DNA of 64,000 bases from Albibacillus kandeliae (GCF_003116585.1 NZ_QEHM01000006.1:62001-126000); one strand, 5' to 3'. Positions 54,005-62,993 are shown, counted from the first letter of the stretch. Notes: generated by a model from the letters alone, not told the origin. Program-made: numbers and translations.

Positions 54005-54697
54005 ATGTTTGCCAAGGACGCGCTGAGCTATTCCGCCATCCCCCTGCCCGACCGGTCCGAGATGACCGACGACGAGATGCAGGCGGCGGCACTGGCCTTT
54101 TACGACAGGATGCGCACCCGCCACACGGTGCGCGACTACATCGACCGCCCAGTGCCCCGGCAGGTGATCGAGGACTGCATCCGCACCGCCGGTGTCGCCC
54201 CCTCGGGCGCCAATCACCAGCCCTGGCACTTTGCCGCCGTTTCCGCCCCGGAGCTCAAGGCGCGCATCCGGGCCGAGGCCGAGGAAGAAGAAAAACGCTT
54301 CTACGCGGGCGGCGCGGGCGATGAATGGATCAAGGCGCTGGAGCCCATCGGCACCAATGCGGTCAAGGAACACCTGACCGTCGCGCCCTGGCTGATCGTG
54401 GTCTTCGCCCAGCGCTGGGGCGAGTTCGACGATGGCACGCGGTACAAGAACTACTACGTGCCCGAGAGCGTGAACATCGCCACCGGCTTCCTGCTCGCCG
54501 CGCTGCATCACGCCGGGCTCTGCACCCTCACCCACACGCCGAACCCGATGAAGTTCCTGAACGAGGCGCTCGGCCGCCCGGCCTCGGAGAAACCGACGAT
54601 GATCATCGCCGTCGGCCACCCGGCACCCGACGCCACGGTCCCGGCGGTTGCCAAGATCAAGAAACCGCTGGACCAGATCGCCAGCTTCTTCGACTGA
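54005..54697 (+). CDS. nitroreductase family protein
   Basis: A 230-residue FMN-dependent oxidoreductase. RMRTRHTVRDYIDRPVPRQV and APSGANHQPWHFAAV form the FMN-binding entrance, and VNIATGFLLAALHHAGLCTL is the core dimer helix. It is of the type with an N-terminal arm of about 35 residues, like flavin reductase/BluB-iodotyrosine deiodinase relatives. CGGAGGAGAAATAC gives a strong ribosome-binding site. It abuts the convergent AraC gene with no spacer. Substrate unknown. Confidence 0.87.
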   Translation: MFAKDALSYSAIPLPDRSEMTDDEMQAAALAFYDRMRTRHTVRDYIDRPVPRQVIEDCIRTAGVAPSGANHQPWHFAAVSAPELKARIRAEAEEEEKRFYAGGAGDEWIKALEPIGTNAVKEHLTVAPWLIVVFAQRWGEFDDGTRYKNYYVPESVNIATGFLLAALHHAGLCTLTHTPNPMKFLNEALGRPASEKPTMIIAVGHPAPDATVPAVAKIKKPLDQIASFFD

Positions 54698-55576
54698 TCA
54701 CGCCGCCGCGCGGTCATCGCGCGGCGCGACCCCGAACTTGCGTGCATAGTCCCGGCTGAACTGGGCCGGGCTCTCGTAGCCGACCGCAAAGGCGACGCCC
54801 GAGATGGCGACGCCCCCGGCCTGAATCTGCCGCCGCGCCTCCAGCAGGCGCATGTCCTTGATGTACTGCAGCGGCGTCGAGGCGGTGATCGCCCGGAAAT
54901 GCTCGTGAAAGCTCGAGGGGCTCATCCCCGCCATGTCGGCCAGGTCCGGAACCCGCAGGGGCGCGGCATAATCGGTGCGGATATGGCCCAGCACGCGGTG
55001 GATGCGGCTCTCGTGGCTGTCGCGCAGGGCAAGGCGCCGCAACATGCCGCCATGCGCGGCCATCAGCAGACGAAAGTGGATCTCGCGCTTCAGCAGCGGC
55101 GCCATCACGCGGCGCTCGACCGGGTCCTCGACCAGCGCAAAGAGCCGCCCCATGGCCGCAACCAGCCGCTCCGCCGCCACCCCGGTCTCAATGGCGCGCG
55201 AGGCGCCCTCGCTCTCGCCCGGCGCGTCGATCTCGTCGGCAAGGCCGCGCAGCATGGCGAGGTCCAGTGCCAGCGCCAGCGCGACGTAGGGCCGTGACGG
55301 GCTCGCCTCGACCACCTGCGAGACGGTCGGAAGATCGAGGCTGACGATCAGCGCCTCCCCCGCGCCGAACCGGATCCGCTCATGCCCCAGCGCACTCTCC
55401 TTCGCGCCCTGCAGCACGAGGCACAGCAACGGGTCGTAGCTGGAATGCTCCTGCAACGTGGGCGCGCGGCAGCGCACGATGCTCAGGCCCTCGACCTCGG
55501 TCGGCTGCGGCAGATGGTTCGCGCCACGCCGGTCGGCATAGCGGCAGATGCCGTCGATCAGATCCGTCACCGGCAT
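54698..55576 (-). CDS. AraC-family transcriptional regulator
   Basis: A 292-residue regulator. The N-terminal AraC_N cupin domain (ICRYADRRGANHLPQPTEVE ... YDPLLCLVLQGAKESALGHE) precedes two HTH motifs (LRVPDLADMAGMSPSSFHEH and GVAISGVAFAVGYESPAQFS). The ATG at 55576 has GAGGGG 7 nt upstream; one at 55582 is too close. It is divergent from an SDR gene, as in many AraC/oxidoreductase pairs, and probably activates it. A perfect hairpin in its last codons faces the nitroreductase stop. Confidence 0.87.
   Translation of the reverse strand: MPVTDLIDGICRYADRRGANHLPQPTEVEGLSIVRCRAPTLQEHSSYDPLLCLVLQGAKESALGHERIRFGAGEALIVSLDLPTVSQVVEASPSRPYVALALALDLAMLRGLADEIDAPGESEGASRAIETGVAAERLVAAMGRLFALVEDPVERRVMAPLLKREIHFRLLMAAHGGMLRRLALRDSHESRIHRVLGHIRTDYAAPLRVPDLADMAGMSPSSFHEHFRAITASTPLQYIKDMRLLEARRQIQAGGVAISGVAFAVGYESPAQFSRDYARKFGVAPRDDRAAA
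54704..54726. terminator. terminator hairpin inside the 3' end of the AraC gene
   Basis: CGCCGCGCG-gtcat-CGCGCGGCG is a perfect 9-bp stem starting 7 bp past the nitroreductase stop and inside the last codons of the opposing gene. Confidence 0.55.
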
Positions 55577-55736
55577 GTTCATTCCCCTCGCTTGGTCAGG
55601 CCGAAGATGGGAGTGACTCATCCAGATTTCCAGACATTCGGAGAATCCATCAAGTCAGGCGGAGAATATGGCAGGTTTTCCGGTCAGCCCCGCCATACCT
55701 CCGGAGCATCGGAACAAGCCCTCACGGAGAACAACT
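55577..55736. promoter_or_regulatory. divergent promoter region of AraC regulator and SDR
   Basis: 160 bp separating the two divergent starts and somewhat AT-richer than coding DNA. No clear direct repeats typical of AraC sites could be fixed by eye. Confidence 0.35.
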
Positions 55737-56495
55737 ATGACCGACAAGATCGCACTCGTCACCGGCGGCAGCCGGGGCCTCGGCCGCAGCGCCGCCCTTC
55801 ACCTCGCCGCCAAGGGCGTCGGCATCGTCCTGACCTACCGCGGCAACCGCGAAGAGGCCGGGGCCACCGTCGCCGCGATCGAGGCCGCAGGCGACACCGC
55901 CGCCGCGCTGCAACTCGACACCTCGCGCACGGCGGGCTTCGCCGCCTTCGCGGACCAGCTGCGCACCACCCTCTCGGCCACATGGGGCCGCGAGACCTTC
56001 GACCTGCTGCTCAACAATGCCGGCATCGGCATCCACGCGGGCTTTGCCGAAACAACGGAGGAACAGTTCGACCAGCTGATGAACATCCACCTCAAGGGCG
56101 TCTTCTTCCTGACCCAGCGCCTTCTGCCGCTGATCGCCGACGGCGGCCGCATCCTGAACCTCTCGACCGGCCTCGCCCGCTTCTCGCTGCCGGGCTACGC
56201 CGCCTACGCCACCATGAAGGGCGGCGTCGAGGTTCTGACGCGCTACCTCGCGCGCGAACTGGGGCCGCGCGGCATCGCCGTGAACGCCATCGCCCCGGGC
56301 GCCATCGAGACCGATTTCGCGGGCGGCGCGGTGCGCGACAACGCCGGTCTGAACCAGATGATCGCGGCGAGCATCGCCATGGGCCGGGTCGGCCTGCCCG
56401 ACGACATCGGCGGCGCGGTGGCCAGCATCCTGACCGGCGAGAACGGATGGATGACCGGGCAGCGCATCGAGGTCTCGGGCGGCCAGAACCTCTGA
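55737..56495 (+). CDS. short-chain dehydrogenase/reductase next to AraC regulator
   Basis: A 252-residue SDR: TGGSRGLG cofactor motif, NNAGIG, catalytic LST...YAAYATMKG and ending GQRIEVSGGQNL. ACGGAGAACAACT precedes the ATG at 55737; earlier in-frame ATGs have no support. It is of the type often induced by its divergent AraC regulator in response to small aldehydes or ketones. Substrate unknown. It converges on fabI with a 15-bp gap. Confidence 0.9.
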   Translation: MTDKIALVTGGSRGLGRSAALHLAAKGVGIVLTYRGNREEAGATVAAIEAAGDTAAALQLDTSRTAGFAAFADQLRTTLSATWGRETFDLLLNNAGIGIHAGFAETTEEQFDQLMNIHLKGVFFLTQRLLPLIADGGRILNLSTGLARFSLPGYAAYATMKGGVEVLTRYLARELGPRGIAVNAIAPGAIETDFAGGAVRDNAGLNQMIAASIAMGRVGLPDDIGGAVASILTGENGWMTGQRIEVSGGQNL

Positions 56496-56510
56496 GCCAC
56501 GCGGCGGCGG

Positions 56511-57275
56511 CTATGCCACGATGTGATAGCCGCCGTCGACGTAATGAACGCCGCCCGTGACGTTCGCGGCCTCGCGGCTGGCGAGGAAGGCCGCATAGGC
56601 CCCGACGTCCTCGATGGTGGCCAGATGGTGGGTCGGCGCCCGGTCCGCCGCGTCGTTCAGCAGCTGGTCGAAATGCGCGATGCCGGAGGCCGCCCGCGTC
56701 ATCAGCGGCCCCGGCGACAGCGCGTGCACCCGGATGCCCTTCGGGCCCAGCTCCGCCGCCATGTAACGGGTCGAGGATTCCAGCGCCGCCTTGACCGGCC
56801 CCATGACATTGTAGTTCTCGACGACCTTCTCGGCGCCGTAATAGCTCACCGTCATGCAGGTGCCGCCCCCGGCCATCAGCGGCTCGGCCAGCCGCACCAT
56901 CTGCAGGAACGATCCCACCGAGATATCCATCGCCACCTGAAACCCGCTGCGCGAACAATCGGTGACGCGGCCATGCAGATCCTCGACCGGGCAATAGGCG
57001 ATGGAATGCAGCAGCACATCCAGCCGCCCCCACCTCTCCTTCACCGCCTCGAACACCGCCTCGGTCTGGCCTTCGGTCGCGACGTTCAGCGGCAGGATGA
57101 TCTCGGCGCCCAGCGCCTCGGCCAGGGGCCGCACATGGGGCTCTGCCTTCTCGTTCAGGTAGGTGACGGCAAGCTCCGCCCCCTGCTCCTTCAGAGCCCT
57201 GGCGCAACCGTAGGCGATCGACTGGTCATTGGCGATACCCACGATCAGGGCCTTCATGCCGGTTAGGGAAAACAT
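56511..57275 (-). CDS. fabI: enoyl-[acyl-carrier-protein] reductase FabI
   Basis: A 254-residue FabI-type reductase for the last step of the fatty-acid elongation cycle. ALIVGIANDQSIAYGCARAL is the atypical NAD-binding start, and YNVMGPVKAALES provides the YxxMxxxK catalytic set. It ends VTGGVHYVDGGYHI. The start MFSLTGMKA at 57275 is typical; the frame stays open upstream without homology. It may be a second FabI copy, since Rhodobacteraceae often carry more than one (recalled). Confidence 0.9.
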   Translation of the reverse strand: MFSLTGMKALIVGIANDQSIAYGCARALKEQGAELAVTYLNEKAEPHVRPLAEALGAEIILPLNVATEGQTEAVFEAVKERWGRLDVLLHSIAYCPVEDLHGRVTDCSRSGFQVAMDISVGSFLQMVRLAEPLMAGGGTCMTVSYYGAEKVVENYNVMGPVKAALESSTRYMAAELGPKGIRVHALSPGPLMTRAASGIAHFDQLLNDAADRAPTHHLATIEDVGAYAAFLASREAANVTGGVHYVDGGYHIVA

Positions 57276-57440
57276 GGGCGGACTCCGATATGTCGCTGTT
57301 TCGCCAAGGATATCGGGGCAATGTAACGAAGCCGCGTTGCGCCACGTCAATCACGGCCCCGGCACGCGCCGCGCAACAAAGGCCGCTGCGGCCCCGTCGC
57401 GCCGCAAAGCCGGGCACCGCGCCTGCTCTGCGGGCAGGAG

Positions 57441-57490
57441 CGAGGGGCCAGCCCCTCGCGCTCCCCGGGATACTTGCAACCCAAAGAAAA
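57441..57490 (-). repeat. palindromic intergenic repeat, copy 1
   Basis: On the minus strand: CTTTGGGTTGCAAGTATCCC then GGGGAGCG and a hairpin CGAGGGGC-tg-GCCCCTCG. Copies 2 (60245-60310) and 3 (62875-62914) share the CTTTGGG/CAA/TATCCCGGGG block and a GC-rich hairpin after it. It lies downstream of the yebC terminator. Confidence 0.8.
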
Positions 57491-57516
57491 GGCCGCGCGC
57501 CTTTCGACGCACGGCC
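57483..57516 (-). terminator. intrinsic terminator of yebC
   Basis: On the minus strand GGCCGTGCG-(8 nt)-CGCGCGGCC pairs over 9 bp with one G-U, followed by TTTTCTTT, 28 bp after the yebC stop. The T-run merges with the start of repeat copy 1. Confidence 0.85.
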
Positions 57517-57543
57517 CGGAATTCCTTGTCAGGCGATCTCCGG

Positions 57544-58284
57544 TCAGAGCTGCGCCATCACCTCGTCGGAGGCTTCGAAGTTGGTGGTGACGCGCTGCAC
57601 GTCGTCGTCGTCTTCCAGCGCATCGACCAGCTTCATCAGCTTCTGCATCGACTCGAGGTCGAGCTCGGTCGTGGTGGTCGGACGCCAGGCCAGCTTGGTC
57701 GATTCACTCTCGCCCAGTTCGGCTTCCAGCGCGGTCGAGACCTCGTTCAGGTCGGTGTCGGCGCACCAGATGGTGTGGCCCTCTTCCGAGCTTTCCACGT
57801 CCTCGGCACCGGCCTCGATGGCCGCCATCATCACCGTGTCCGAGTCGCCGACCGTCGCGGGATAGGCGATCTCGCCCTTGCGCTCGAACATGAAGCCGAC
57901 CGAGCCGGTCTCGCCGAGGTTGCCGCCGTTCTTGGCAAACAGCGAGCGCACGTTCGACGCAGTGCGGTTGCGGTTGTCGGTCATCGCCTCGACGATCACC
58001 GCCACGCCGTTCGGGCCGTAGCCCTCGTAGCGGATTTCTTCGTAGTCTTCCCCTTCGCCCGCCATCGATTTCTTGATGGCGCGGTCGATCACGTCCTTCG
58101 GGACCGAGACCGACTTGGCTTCCTTCACGGCAAGGCGCAGGCGCGGGTTCTTGTCGGGGTCCGGATCGCCCATCTTGGCGGCCACGGTGATCTCTTTCGA
58201 GAGCTTGGAAAAGAGTTTCGACCGCGCGGCGTCCTGCCGTCCCTTGCGGTGCTGGATGTTTGCCCATTTGGAATGGCCGGCCAT
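57544..58284 (-). CDS. yebC: YebC/PmpR family protein
   Basis: A 246-residue YebC-family protein (TACO1/PmpR relatives), known as a DNA-binding regulator or ribosome-associated factor in different bacteria. It starts [20 protein letters not shown], has the acidic middle domain ([20 protein letters not shown]), and ends in an Asp-rich helix ([14 protein letters not shown]). The start at 58284 is fixed by this signature. Single-gene unit with its own terminator. Confidence 0.95.
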   Translation of the reverse strand: MAGHSKWANIQHRKGRQDAARSKLFSKLSKEITVAAKMGDPDPDKNPRLRLAVKEAKSVSVPKDVIDRAIKKSMAGEGEDYEEIRYEGYGPNGVAVIVEAMTDNRNRTASNVRSLFAKNGGNLGETGSVGFMFERKGEIAYPATVGDSDTVMMAAIEAGAEDVESSEEGHTIWCADTDLNEVSTALEAELGESESTKLAWRPTTTTELDLESMQKLMKLVDALEDDDDVQRVTTNFEASDEVMAQL

Positions 58285-58464
58285 GTGTGCCTCCGAAAGT
58301 CCTGTTCTGCGGGTTTGCGCCTCTATATTGCAGCCGCCCACGGGCCCGCAAGGGCGCATATGCGCGGCATCGGCGGGCCACCCCATGTGGTCCTGCCGCC
58401 ACCGCGCATTAGGTTGCAGCCCTGCCCCGGTTTCCCGGGCCGACCTTCCACGCTAGGACTCCGC

Positions 58465-60237
58465 ATGGCCACCGACCAGATCATCCTCTTCGCGCTCTTC
58501 GGGGCGGTCTTCGCCCTCCTGCTCTGGGGCCGCCTGCGCTATGACCTGATCGCCTTCGGCGCGCTGCTGGCCGGCACCGTGCTGGGGGTGATCCCCGCCG
58601 AGGAGGTCTTCTCGGGCTTCGGCCACGAGGCCACCATCATCGTCGCCCTCGTGCTGATCATCTCGGCCGGGCTGGTGCGCTCCGGCGCGGTCTTCCTGAT
58701 CACCCGCACGCTGATCGACAGCAGCCGCGGCCTCGGCGCCCATATCGCGCTGATGGGCAGCGTCGGCGCGGTGCTCTCGGCCTTCATGAACAACGTGGCC
58801 GCCCTTGCCCTGCTGATGCCGGTCGACATCCAGACCGCGCGCAAGGCCGGGCGCGCGCCCGGTCTCTCGCTGATGCCGCTGAGCTTTGCCACCATTCTCG
58901 GCGGCATGGTCACCCTGATCGGCACCCCGCCCAACATCATCATCGCCGCCATCCGGCAGGACAGCCTCGGCGCCTCCTTCGACATGTTCGACTTTGCCCC
59001 GGTCGGCGCCATCGCCGCCGTCGCCGGGCTGGTCTTCGTCGCGCTGATCGGCTGGCGCCTGATCCCCGACCGCGGCAGCGACCAGATCGGCAGCGCCGGG
59101 CTGCAGCCCTACATCGCCGAACTGACCGTCCCGCAGGAGAGCGACCTGATCGGCCGGCGTCTGGGCGAGCTCGACCCCGAGGCCGAGCAGGCCGATGTCG
59201 CCATCCTCGGCCTCATCCGCGACGGCAGGCGGCGCTATGGCCGCTCGGCCAATACCCTGCTCGAGGCCGGGGATTCCCTCGTGCTCGAAGCCTCGCCCGA
59301 GGCGCTCGACGAGTTCCGCGCCGCGCTCAAGCTCGATTTCACCGACAAGGACCGCCAGAACAAGCTCACCGCCGAGGGCGAAGGGCTGGAACTGGTCGAG
59401 GTGGTGGTTCCCGAGAGCGCCCTCATCGCCGGGCGCACCGCCACCGGCGTCGGCCTCGCCTGGCGTCAGAACTCGCTGCTCCTCGGCATCTTCCGGCGCG
59501 GCGAGCGCATCACCGAGCAGGTCCGCCGCACCGAGATCCGCCCCGGCGACATCCTGCTCCTGCTCTGCCCGCAGGGCCGCAGCGCCCATGTCATCGAGTG
59601 GCTCGAATGCCTGCCGCTGGCCGAGCGCGGCCTGAACGTGACCGCGGATGACAAGACCTGGCTCGCCATCGGCCTCTTCGCCGCCGCCGTCGCCGCCGCC
59701 AGCTTCGGGCTGCTGCACCTGCCGGTGGCCCTCGGCATCGTGGTGGTCGCCTACGTGCTGTTCCGCATCCTGCCCTTGGCCGAGATCTACGATCACGTGG
59801 AATGGCCCGTGGTCGTCCTGCTGGGCTCGATGATCCCCCTCGGCACCGCGCTCGACTCCTCCGGCGGCACCAAGCTGATCGCCGAGAGCCTGATCGACCT
59901 CACCTTCGGCATGCCCGCCTGGGCCATCCTCACGGTGCTGATGGTGGTGACCATGACCCTCTCGGACGTGCTGAACAACACCGCCACCGCGATCGTCGCC
60001 GCCCCGGTCGGCATTCAGATGGCGCAAAGCCTCGGCGTCTCGCCCGATCCCTTCCTGATGGCGGTGGCCGTCGCAGCCTCCTCGGCCTTCCTCACCCCCA
60101 TCGGCCACAAGAACAACACGCTCATCCTCGGCCCCGGCGGCTACCGCTTCGGCGACTACTGGCGCATGGGCCTGCCGCTGGAGATCCTTGTGGTCGCGGT
60201 CTCGATCCCCGCCATCCTGCTGGTCTGGCCGCTCTGA
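58465..60237 (+). CDS. SLC13/DASS-type anion transporter with two TrkA-C domains
   Basis: A 590-residue membrane protein. Two transporter halves (helices in residues 1-200 and 395-590) contain the repeated hairpin motifs FMNNVAALALLMPV and LSDVLNNTATAIVAAPVGIQ. Between them lie two TrkA-C (RCK_C) modules with EAGDSLVLEASPEAL and IRPGDILLLLCPQG. The layout matches SLC13/CitT-superfamily permeases for sulfate or dicarboxylates; the TrkA-C pair may sense nucleotides. The ATG at 58465 is chosen because the transporter domain starts at once; the frame stays open upstream with no homology. Confidence 0.9.
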   Translation: MATDQIILFALFGAVFALLLWGRLRYDLIAFGALLAGTVLGVIPAEEVFSGFGHEATIIVALVLIISAGLVRSGAVFLITRTLIDSSRGLGAHIALMGSVGAVLSAFMNNVAALALLMPVDIQTARKAGRAPGLSLMPLSFATILGGMVTLIGTPPNIIIAAIRQDSLGASFDMFDFAPVGAIAAVAGLVFVALIGWRLIPDRGSDQIGSAGLQPYIAELTVPQESDLIGRRLGELDPEAEQADVAILGLIRDGRRRYGRSANTLLEAGDSLVLEASPEALDEFRAALKLDFTDKDRQNKLTAEGEGLELVEVVVPESALIAGRTATGVGLAWRQNSLLLGIFRRGERITEQVRRTEIRPGDILLLLCPQGRSAHVIEWLECLPLAERGLNVTADDKTWLAIGLFAAAVAAASFGLLHLPVALGIVVVAYVLFRILPLAEIYDHVEWPVVVLLGSMIPLGTALDSSGGTKLIAESLIDLTFGMPAWAILTVLMVVTMTLSDVLNNTATAIVAAPVGIQMAQSLGVSPDPFLMAVAVAASSAFLTPIGHKNNTLILGPGGYRFGDYWRMGLPLEILVVAVSIPAILLVWPL

Positions 60238-60244
60238 GCCCGGC

Positions 60245-60310
60245 CTTCTTTGGGTCCCAAGTATCCCGGGGGTGAACTGGCCGCAGGCCAGGAGGGGGCA
60301 GCGCCCCCTC
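60245..60310 (+). repeat. palindromic intergenic repeat, copy 2
   Basis: CTTCTTTGGGTCCCAAGTAT followed by CCCGGGGGTG, then CTGGCC-gca-GGCCAG and GAGGGGGC-agc-GCCCCCTC hairpins. It fills the gap between the convergent SLC13 and Lrp genes and can serve as terminator for both. Confidence 0.8.
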
Positions 60311-60767
60311 AGAGCGGCAGTTCGGTGGTCTCCTTCAGCTCCTCCATCACGAAGCTCGCCGAGACGTCCGACATCTCCAGCTTCGAGATCAGCCGCCGGT
60401 AGAGCGTGTCATAGGCCGCCACGTCCTTCACCCGGGCCCGGATCAGGTAGTCGAGGTCGCCGGTCATCCGGTAGGCGCCGAGGATCTCCGGCATGCTCCG
60501 CGTCGCCCGGGCAAAGGCCTCCAGCCAGTCCGGGTTGTGAGACCGCGTGCGCACCAGGATGAAGACGGTCAGCCCGAGGTCCAGCGCCCCGGGATCCAGC
60601 AGCGCCACCCGGGCGCGGATCACCCCCGCCTCCTCCAGCATCTTGATGCGCCGCCAGCAGGCATTGCGCGAGAGCCCCACGCGGCGGCCCAGCTCCTCCA
60701 GCGGGGCGTCGGCGTGGCGTTGCAGTTCGGAGAGGATGCGCCGGTCGATGTCGTCAATTTTCAACAT
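60309..60767 (-). CDS. Lrp/AsnC-family transcriptional regulator
   Basis: A 152-residue regulator: HTH LEELGRRVGLSRNACWRRIK near residues 28-47, then the RAM/ligand domain (YRMTGDLDYLIRARVKDVAA). The start MLKIDDIDRRIL is the usual Lrp start; ATG at 60776 or GTG at 60782 are alternatives. Divergent from a small DUF6356 gene. Probably amino-acid responsive; target unknown. Confidence 0.9.
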   Translation of the reverse strand: MLKIDDIDRRILSELQRHADAPLEELGRRVGLSRNACWRRIKMLEEAGVIRARVALLDPGALDLGLTVFILVRTRSHNPDWLEAFARATRSMPEILGAYRMTGDLDYLIRARVKDVAAYDTLYRRLISKLEMSDVSASFVMEELKETTELPL

Positions 60768-60883
60768 GATGTGCATTTTCACGGGAAATCATCCCACGAT
60801 CAACTGAAATCGCCTCATCTTTGGGATCCCTGCACAGGACATCGCACCTATCATGGCCTGAACCAACCCGCAGGAGCCCTGCC

Positions 60884-61090
60884 ATGATCGACCGCGTCTT
60901 TCTCGACCATCCCCGCAGCGTCGAGGAAACCTACCTCGAACACGCCCGTTTCGCCGGGGGCTTTGCCCTGCGCCTCTTCGCCGCCGGCTGCGCCGCCGCC
61001 ATCCACGCGGTGATCCCCTGCCTGTTCGAGAAGACCGCCAGCACCATGATCGCGGGCATGTACGCGCGCACCCACAACCGGGGCAACTGA
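60884..61090 (+). CDS. DUF6356 family small protein
   Basis: A 68-residue protein (MIDRVFLDHPRSVEETYLEH, then a hydrophobic middle LRLFAAGCAAAIHAVIPCLF and a basic end) matching the DUF6356 family, small membrane-associated proteins of alphaproteobacteria. CAGGAGCCCTGCC precedes the ATG at 60884. Function unknown. Divergent from the Lrp gene, so it may be its target. Confidence 0.72.
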   Translation: MIDRVFLDHPRSVEETYLEHARFAGGFALRLFAAGCAAAIHAVIPCLFEKTASTMIAGMYARTHNRGN

Positions 61091-61187
61091 GCGCGCCTCA
61101 GGCGGCCCCCGCCTGAAACCCGCCCTCGCGTCACGATTGCCTGCACCGCCGCCTTTGCCCTAGGCTTTGCCCAAGGGGAGGACAGAG

Positions 61188-62849
61188 ATGACAGACAGCG
61201 CGGATGTGATCATCGTGGGCGCCGGCCTGGCCGGGCTCGCGGCGGCGGCGGAATTGGGGGACCGGGGCAAGACCGTGCTCCTCCTCGACCAGGAGGGCGA
61301 GCAGAACCTCGGCGGGCAGGCCTTCTGGTCCCTCGGCGGGCTGTTCATGGTCGATACCCCCGAACAGCGCCGCATGGGCGTGAAGGACAGTCGCGACCTC
61401 GCGCTGCTCGACTGGATGGGCTCGGCGCAGTTCGACCGCCCCGAGGACGAGCTGCCGCGAAAATGGGCCGAGGCCTATGTCGATTTCGCCGCGACCGAGA
61501 TGCGGCCCTGGCTGCACGGCATGGGCCTGCGCTGGTTCCCCGTGGTCGGCTGGGCCGAGCGCGGCGGCTCCTATGCCGACGGCCACGGCAACTCGGTGCC
61601 GCGCTTTCACATCACATGGGGCACCGGACCGGGCGTGGTGGAGCCCTTCGAGGCCCGCGTGCGCGACCATGTCGCCGCCGGGCGCATCACCCTCAAGATG
61701 CGCCACCGGGTCGACCGGATCGTCATGGAGAACGGCGCCGCCAGGGGGGTCGCCGGGACCCGGCTGGCCGAGGACAGCGTCCTGCGCGGGCAATCCTCGA
61801 ACCGCGACGCGGTGGGCGATTTCGAGTACCGCGCCCCCTCCGTCATCGTCAGCTCCGGCGGCATCGGCGGCAACTTCGAACTGGTGCGCAAGTCCTGGCC
61901 GGTCGAGCGCCTTGGCCAGCCGCCCCGGAAGATGATCGCCGGGGTGCCCGCCCATGTCGACGGCCGGATGATCGCGATCAGCGAAGAGGCTGGCGGCCAC
62001 GTGATCAACCGCGACCGCATGTGGCACTATACCGAGGGCGTCACCAACTGGGATCCGATCTGGCCTGCCCACGGCATCCGCATCCTGCCCGGCCCCTCCT
62101 CGCTCTGGTTCGACGCGACGGGCCGCCGCCTGCCCCCGCCCTGCCTGCCCGGCTTCGACACCCTCGGCACCCTCAAGGAGATCCTCTCGACAGGGTACGA
62201 TTACAGCTGGTTCATCCTGACCCAGAAGGTGATCAAGAAGGAATTCGCCCTCTCCGGCTCCGAGCAGAACCCCGATTTCACCTCGAAGAAGTGGAAGGAG
62301 GTGCTGACCGGCCGCGTCCTCACCGGCAGCAAGGCCCCCGCCCCGGTCGAAGCCTTCAAGACCCATGGCGAGGATTTCGTCGTCGCCGACAGCCTCGCCG
62401 AACTGGTCAAGGGCATGAACGCGATGACGGGCGAGGCGCTGCTCGACCCGGCGCGCCTCCACGCCCAGATCGCGGCGCGCGACGCGCAGGTCGACAATCC
62501 CTTCACCAAGGACGCGCAGCTGATGGCGATCCACGCGGCGCGCAACTACCGGGGCGACAAGCTGATCCGCACCGCGAAACCGCACCGCTTCCTCGATCCC
62601 GCCAACGGCCCGCTGATCGCCGTCCGCCTTAACATCCTGACACGCAAGACGCTGGGCGGGCTGCAGACCGATCTCGACAGCGCCATGATCGGCGCCGACG
62701 GCCAGCGGGTCCCGGGCCTCTTCGCCGCGGGCGAGGTGGCGGGTTTCGGCGGCGGCGGCTACCACGGCTACAACGCGCTCGAGGGCACCTTCCTCGGCGG
62801 CTGCATCTTCTCCGGGCGCAACGCCGGGCGGTCGGACAGCATCGCCTGA
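61188..62849 (+). CDS. FAD-binding dehydrogenase (KstD/fumarate-reductase flavoprotein type)
   Basis: A 553-residue flavoprotein: VIIVGAGLAGLAAAAELGDR and GGQAFWSLGGLFMVDTPEQR at the N-terminus bind FAD, and FAAGEVAGFGGGGYHGYNAL closes the cofactor site at the C-terminus. It belongs to the group annotated as FAD-binding dehydrogenase related to 3-ketosteroid-delta1-dehydrogenases. AGGGGAGGACAG fixes the ATG at 61188. No steroid genes nearby; substrate unknown. Confidence 0.85.
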   Translation: MTDSADVIIVGAGLAGLAAAAELGDRGKTVLLLDQEGEQNLGGQAFWSLGGLFMVDTPEQRRMGVKDSRDLALLDWMGSAQFDRPEDELPRKWAEAYVDFAATEMRPWLHGMGLRWFPVVGWAERGGSYADGHGNSVPRFHITWGTGPGVVEPFEARVRDHVAAGRITLKMRHRVDRIVMENGAARGVAGTRLAEDSVLRGQSSNRDAVGDFEYRAPSVIVSSGGIGGNFELVRKSWPVERLGQPPRKMIAGVPAHVDGRMIAISEEAGGHVINRDRMWHYTEGVTNWDPIWPAHGIRILPGPSSLWFDATGRRLPPPCLPGFDTLGTLKEILSTGYDYSWFILTQKVIKKEFALSGSEQNPDFTSKKWKEVLTGRVLTGSKAPAPVEAFKTHGEDFVVADSLAELVKGMNAMTGEALLDPARLHAQIAARDAQVDNPFTKDAQLMAIHAARNYRGDKLIRTAKPHRFLDPANGPLIAVRLNILTRKTLGGLQTDLDSAMIGADGQRVPGLFAAGEVAGFGGGGYHGYNALEGTFLGGCIFSGRNAGRSDSIA

Positions 62850-62874
62850 GCGGTCCGCCCAGGGCTTCTTTGGG

Positions 62875-62914
62875 TTGCAAATATCCCGGGGAGTGTGAGG
62901 GGCTGGCCCCTCAC
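62875..62914 (+). repeat. palindromic intergenic repeat, copy 3
   Basis: CTTCTTTGGGTTGCAAATAT followed by CCCGGGGAGT and the hairpin GTGAGGGGC-tg-GCCCCTCAC. It starts 25 bp after the flavoprotein stop. Confidence 0.8.
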
Positions 62915-62944
62915 CCTGTCATGCCCTGCCCCCTGAAACGAAAG

Positions 62945-62970
62945 CGGGGCCGCCCGGCCGTGCGGCCCCG
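62945..62970 (-). terminator. terminator of the Gly/Asn-rich protein gene
   Basis: CGGGGCCGC-(8 nt)-GCGGCCCCG is a perfect 9-bp stem; on the minus strand it is followed by CTTTCGTTTC. It lies 23 bp after the stop. Confidence 0.75.
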
Positions 62971-62993
62971 TTCCGCAAGACCGGGTGGGGGGA

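Noticed and set aside
57229-58464. 412-codon N-terminal extension of the SLC13-type transporter
   Set aside because: It is antisense to yebC and shows no homology-like features; the transporter domain begins at the ATG at 58465.
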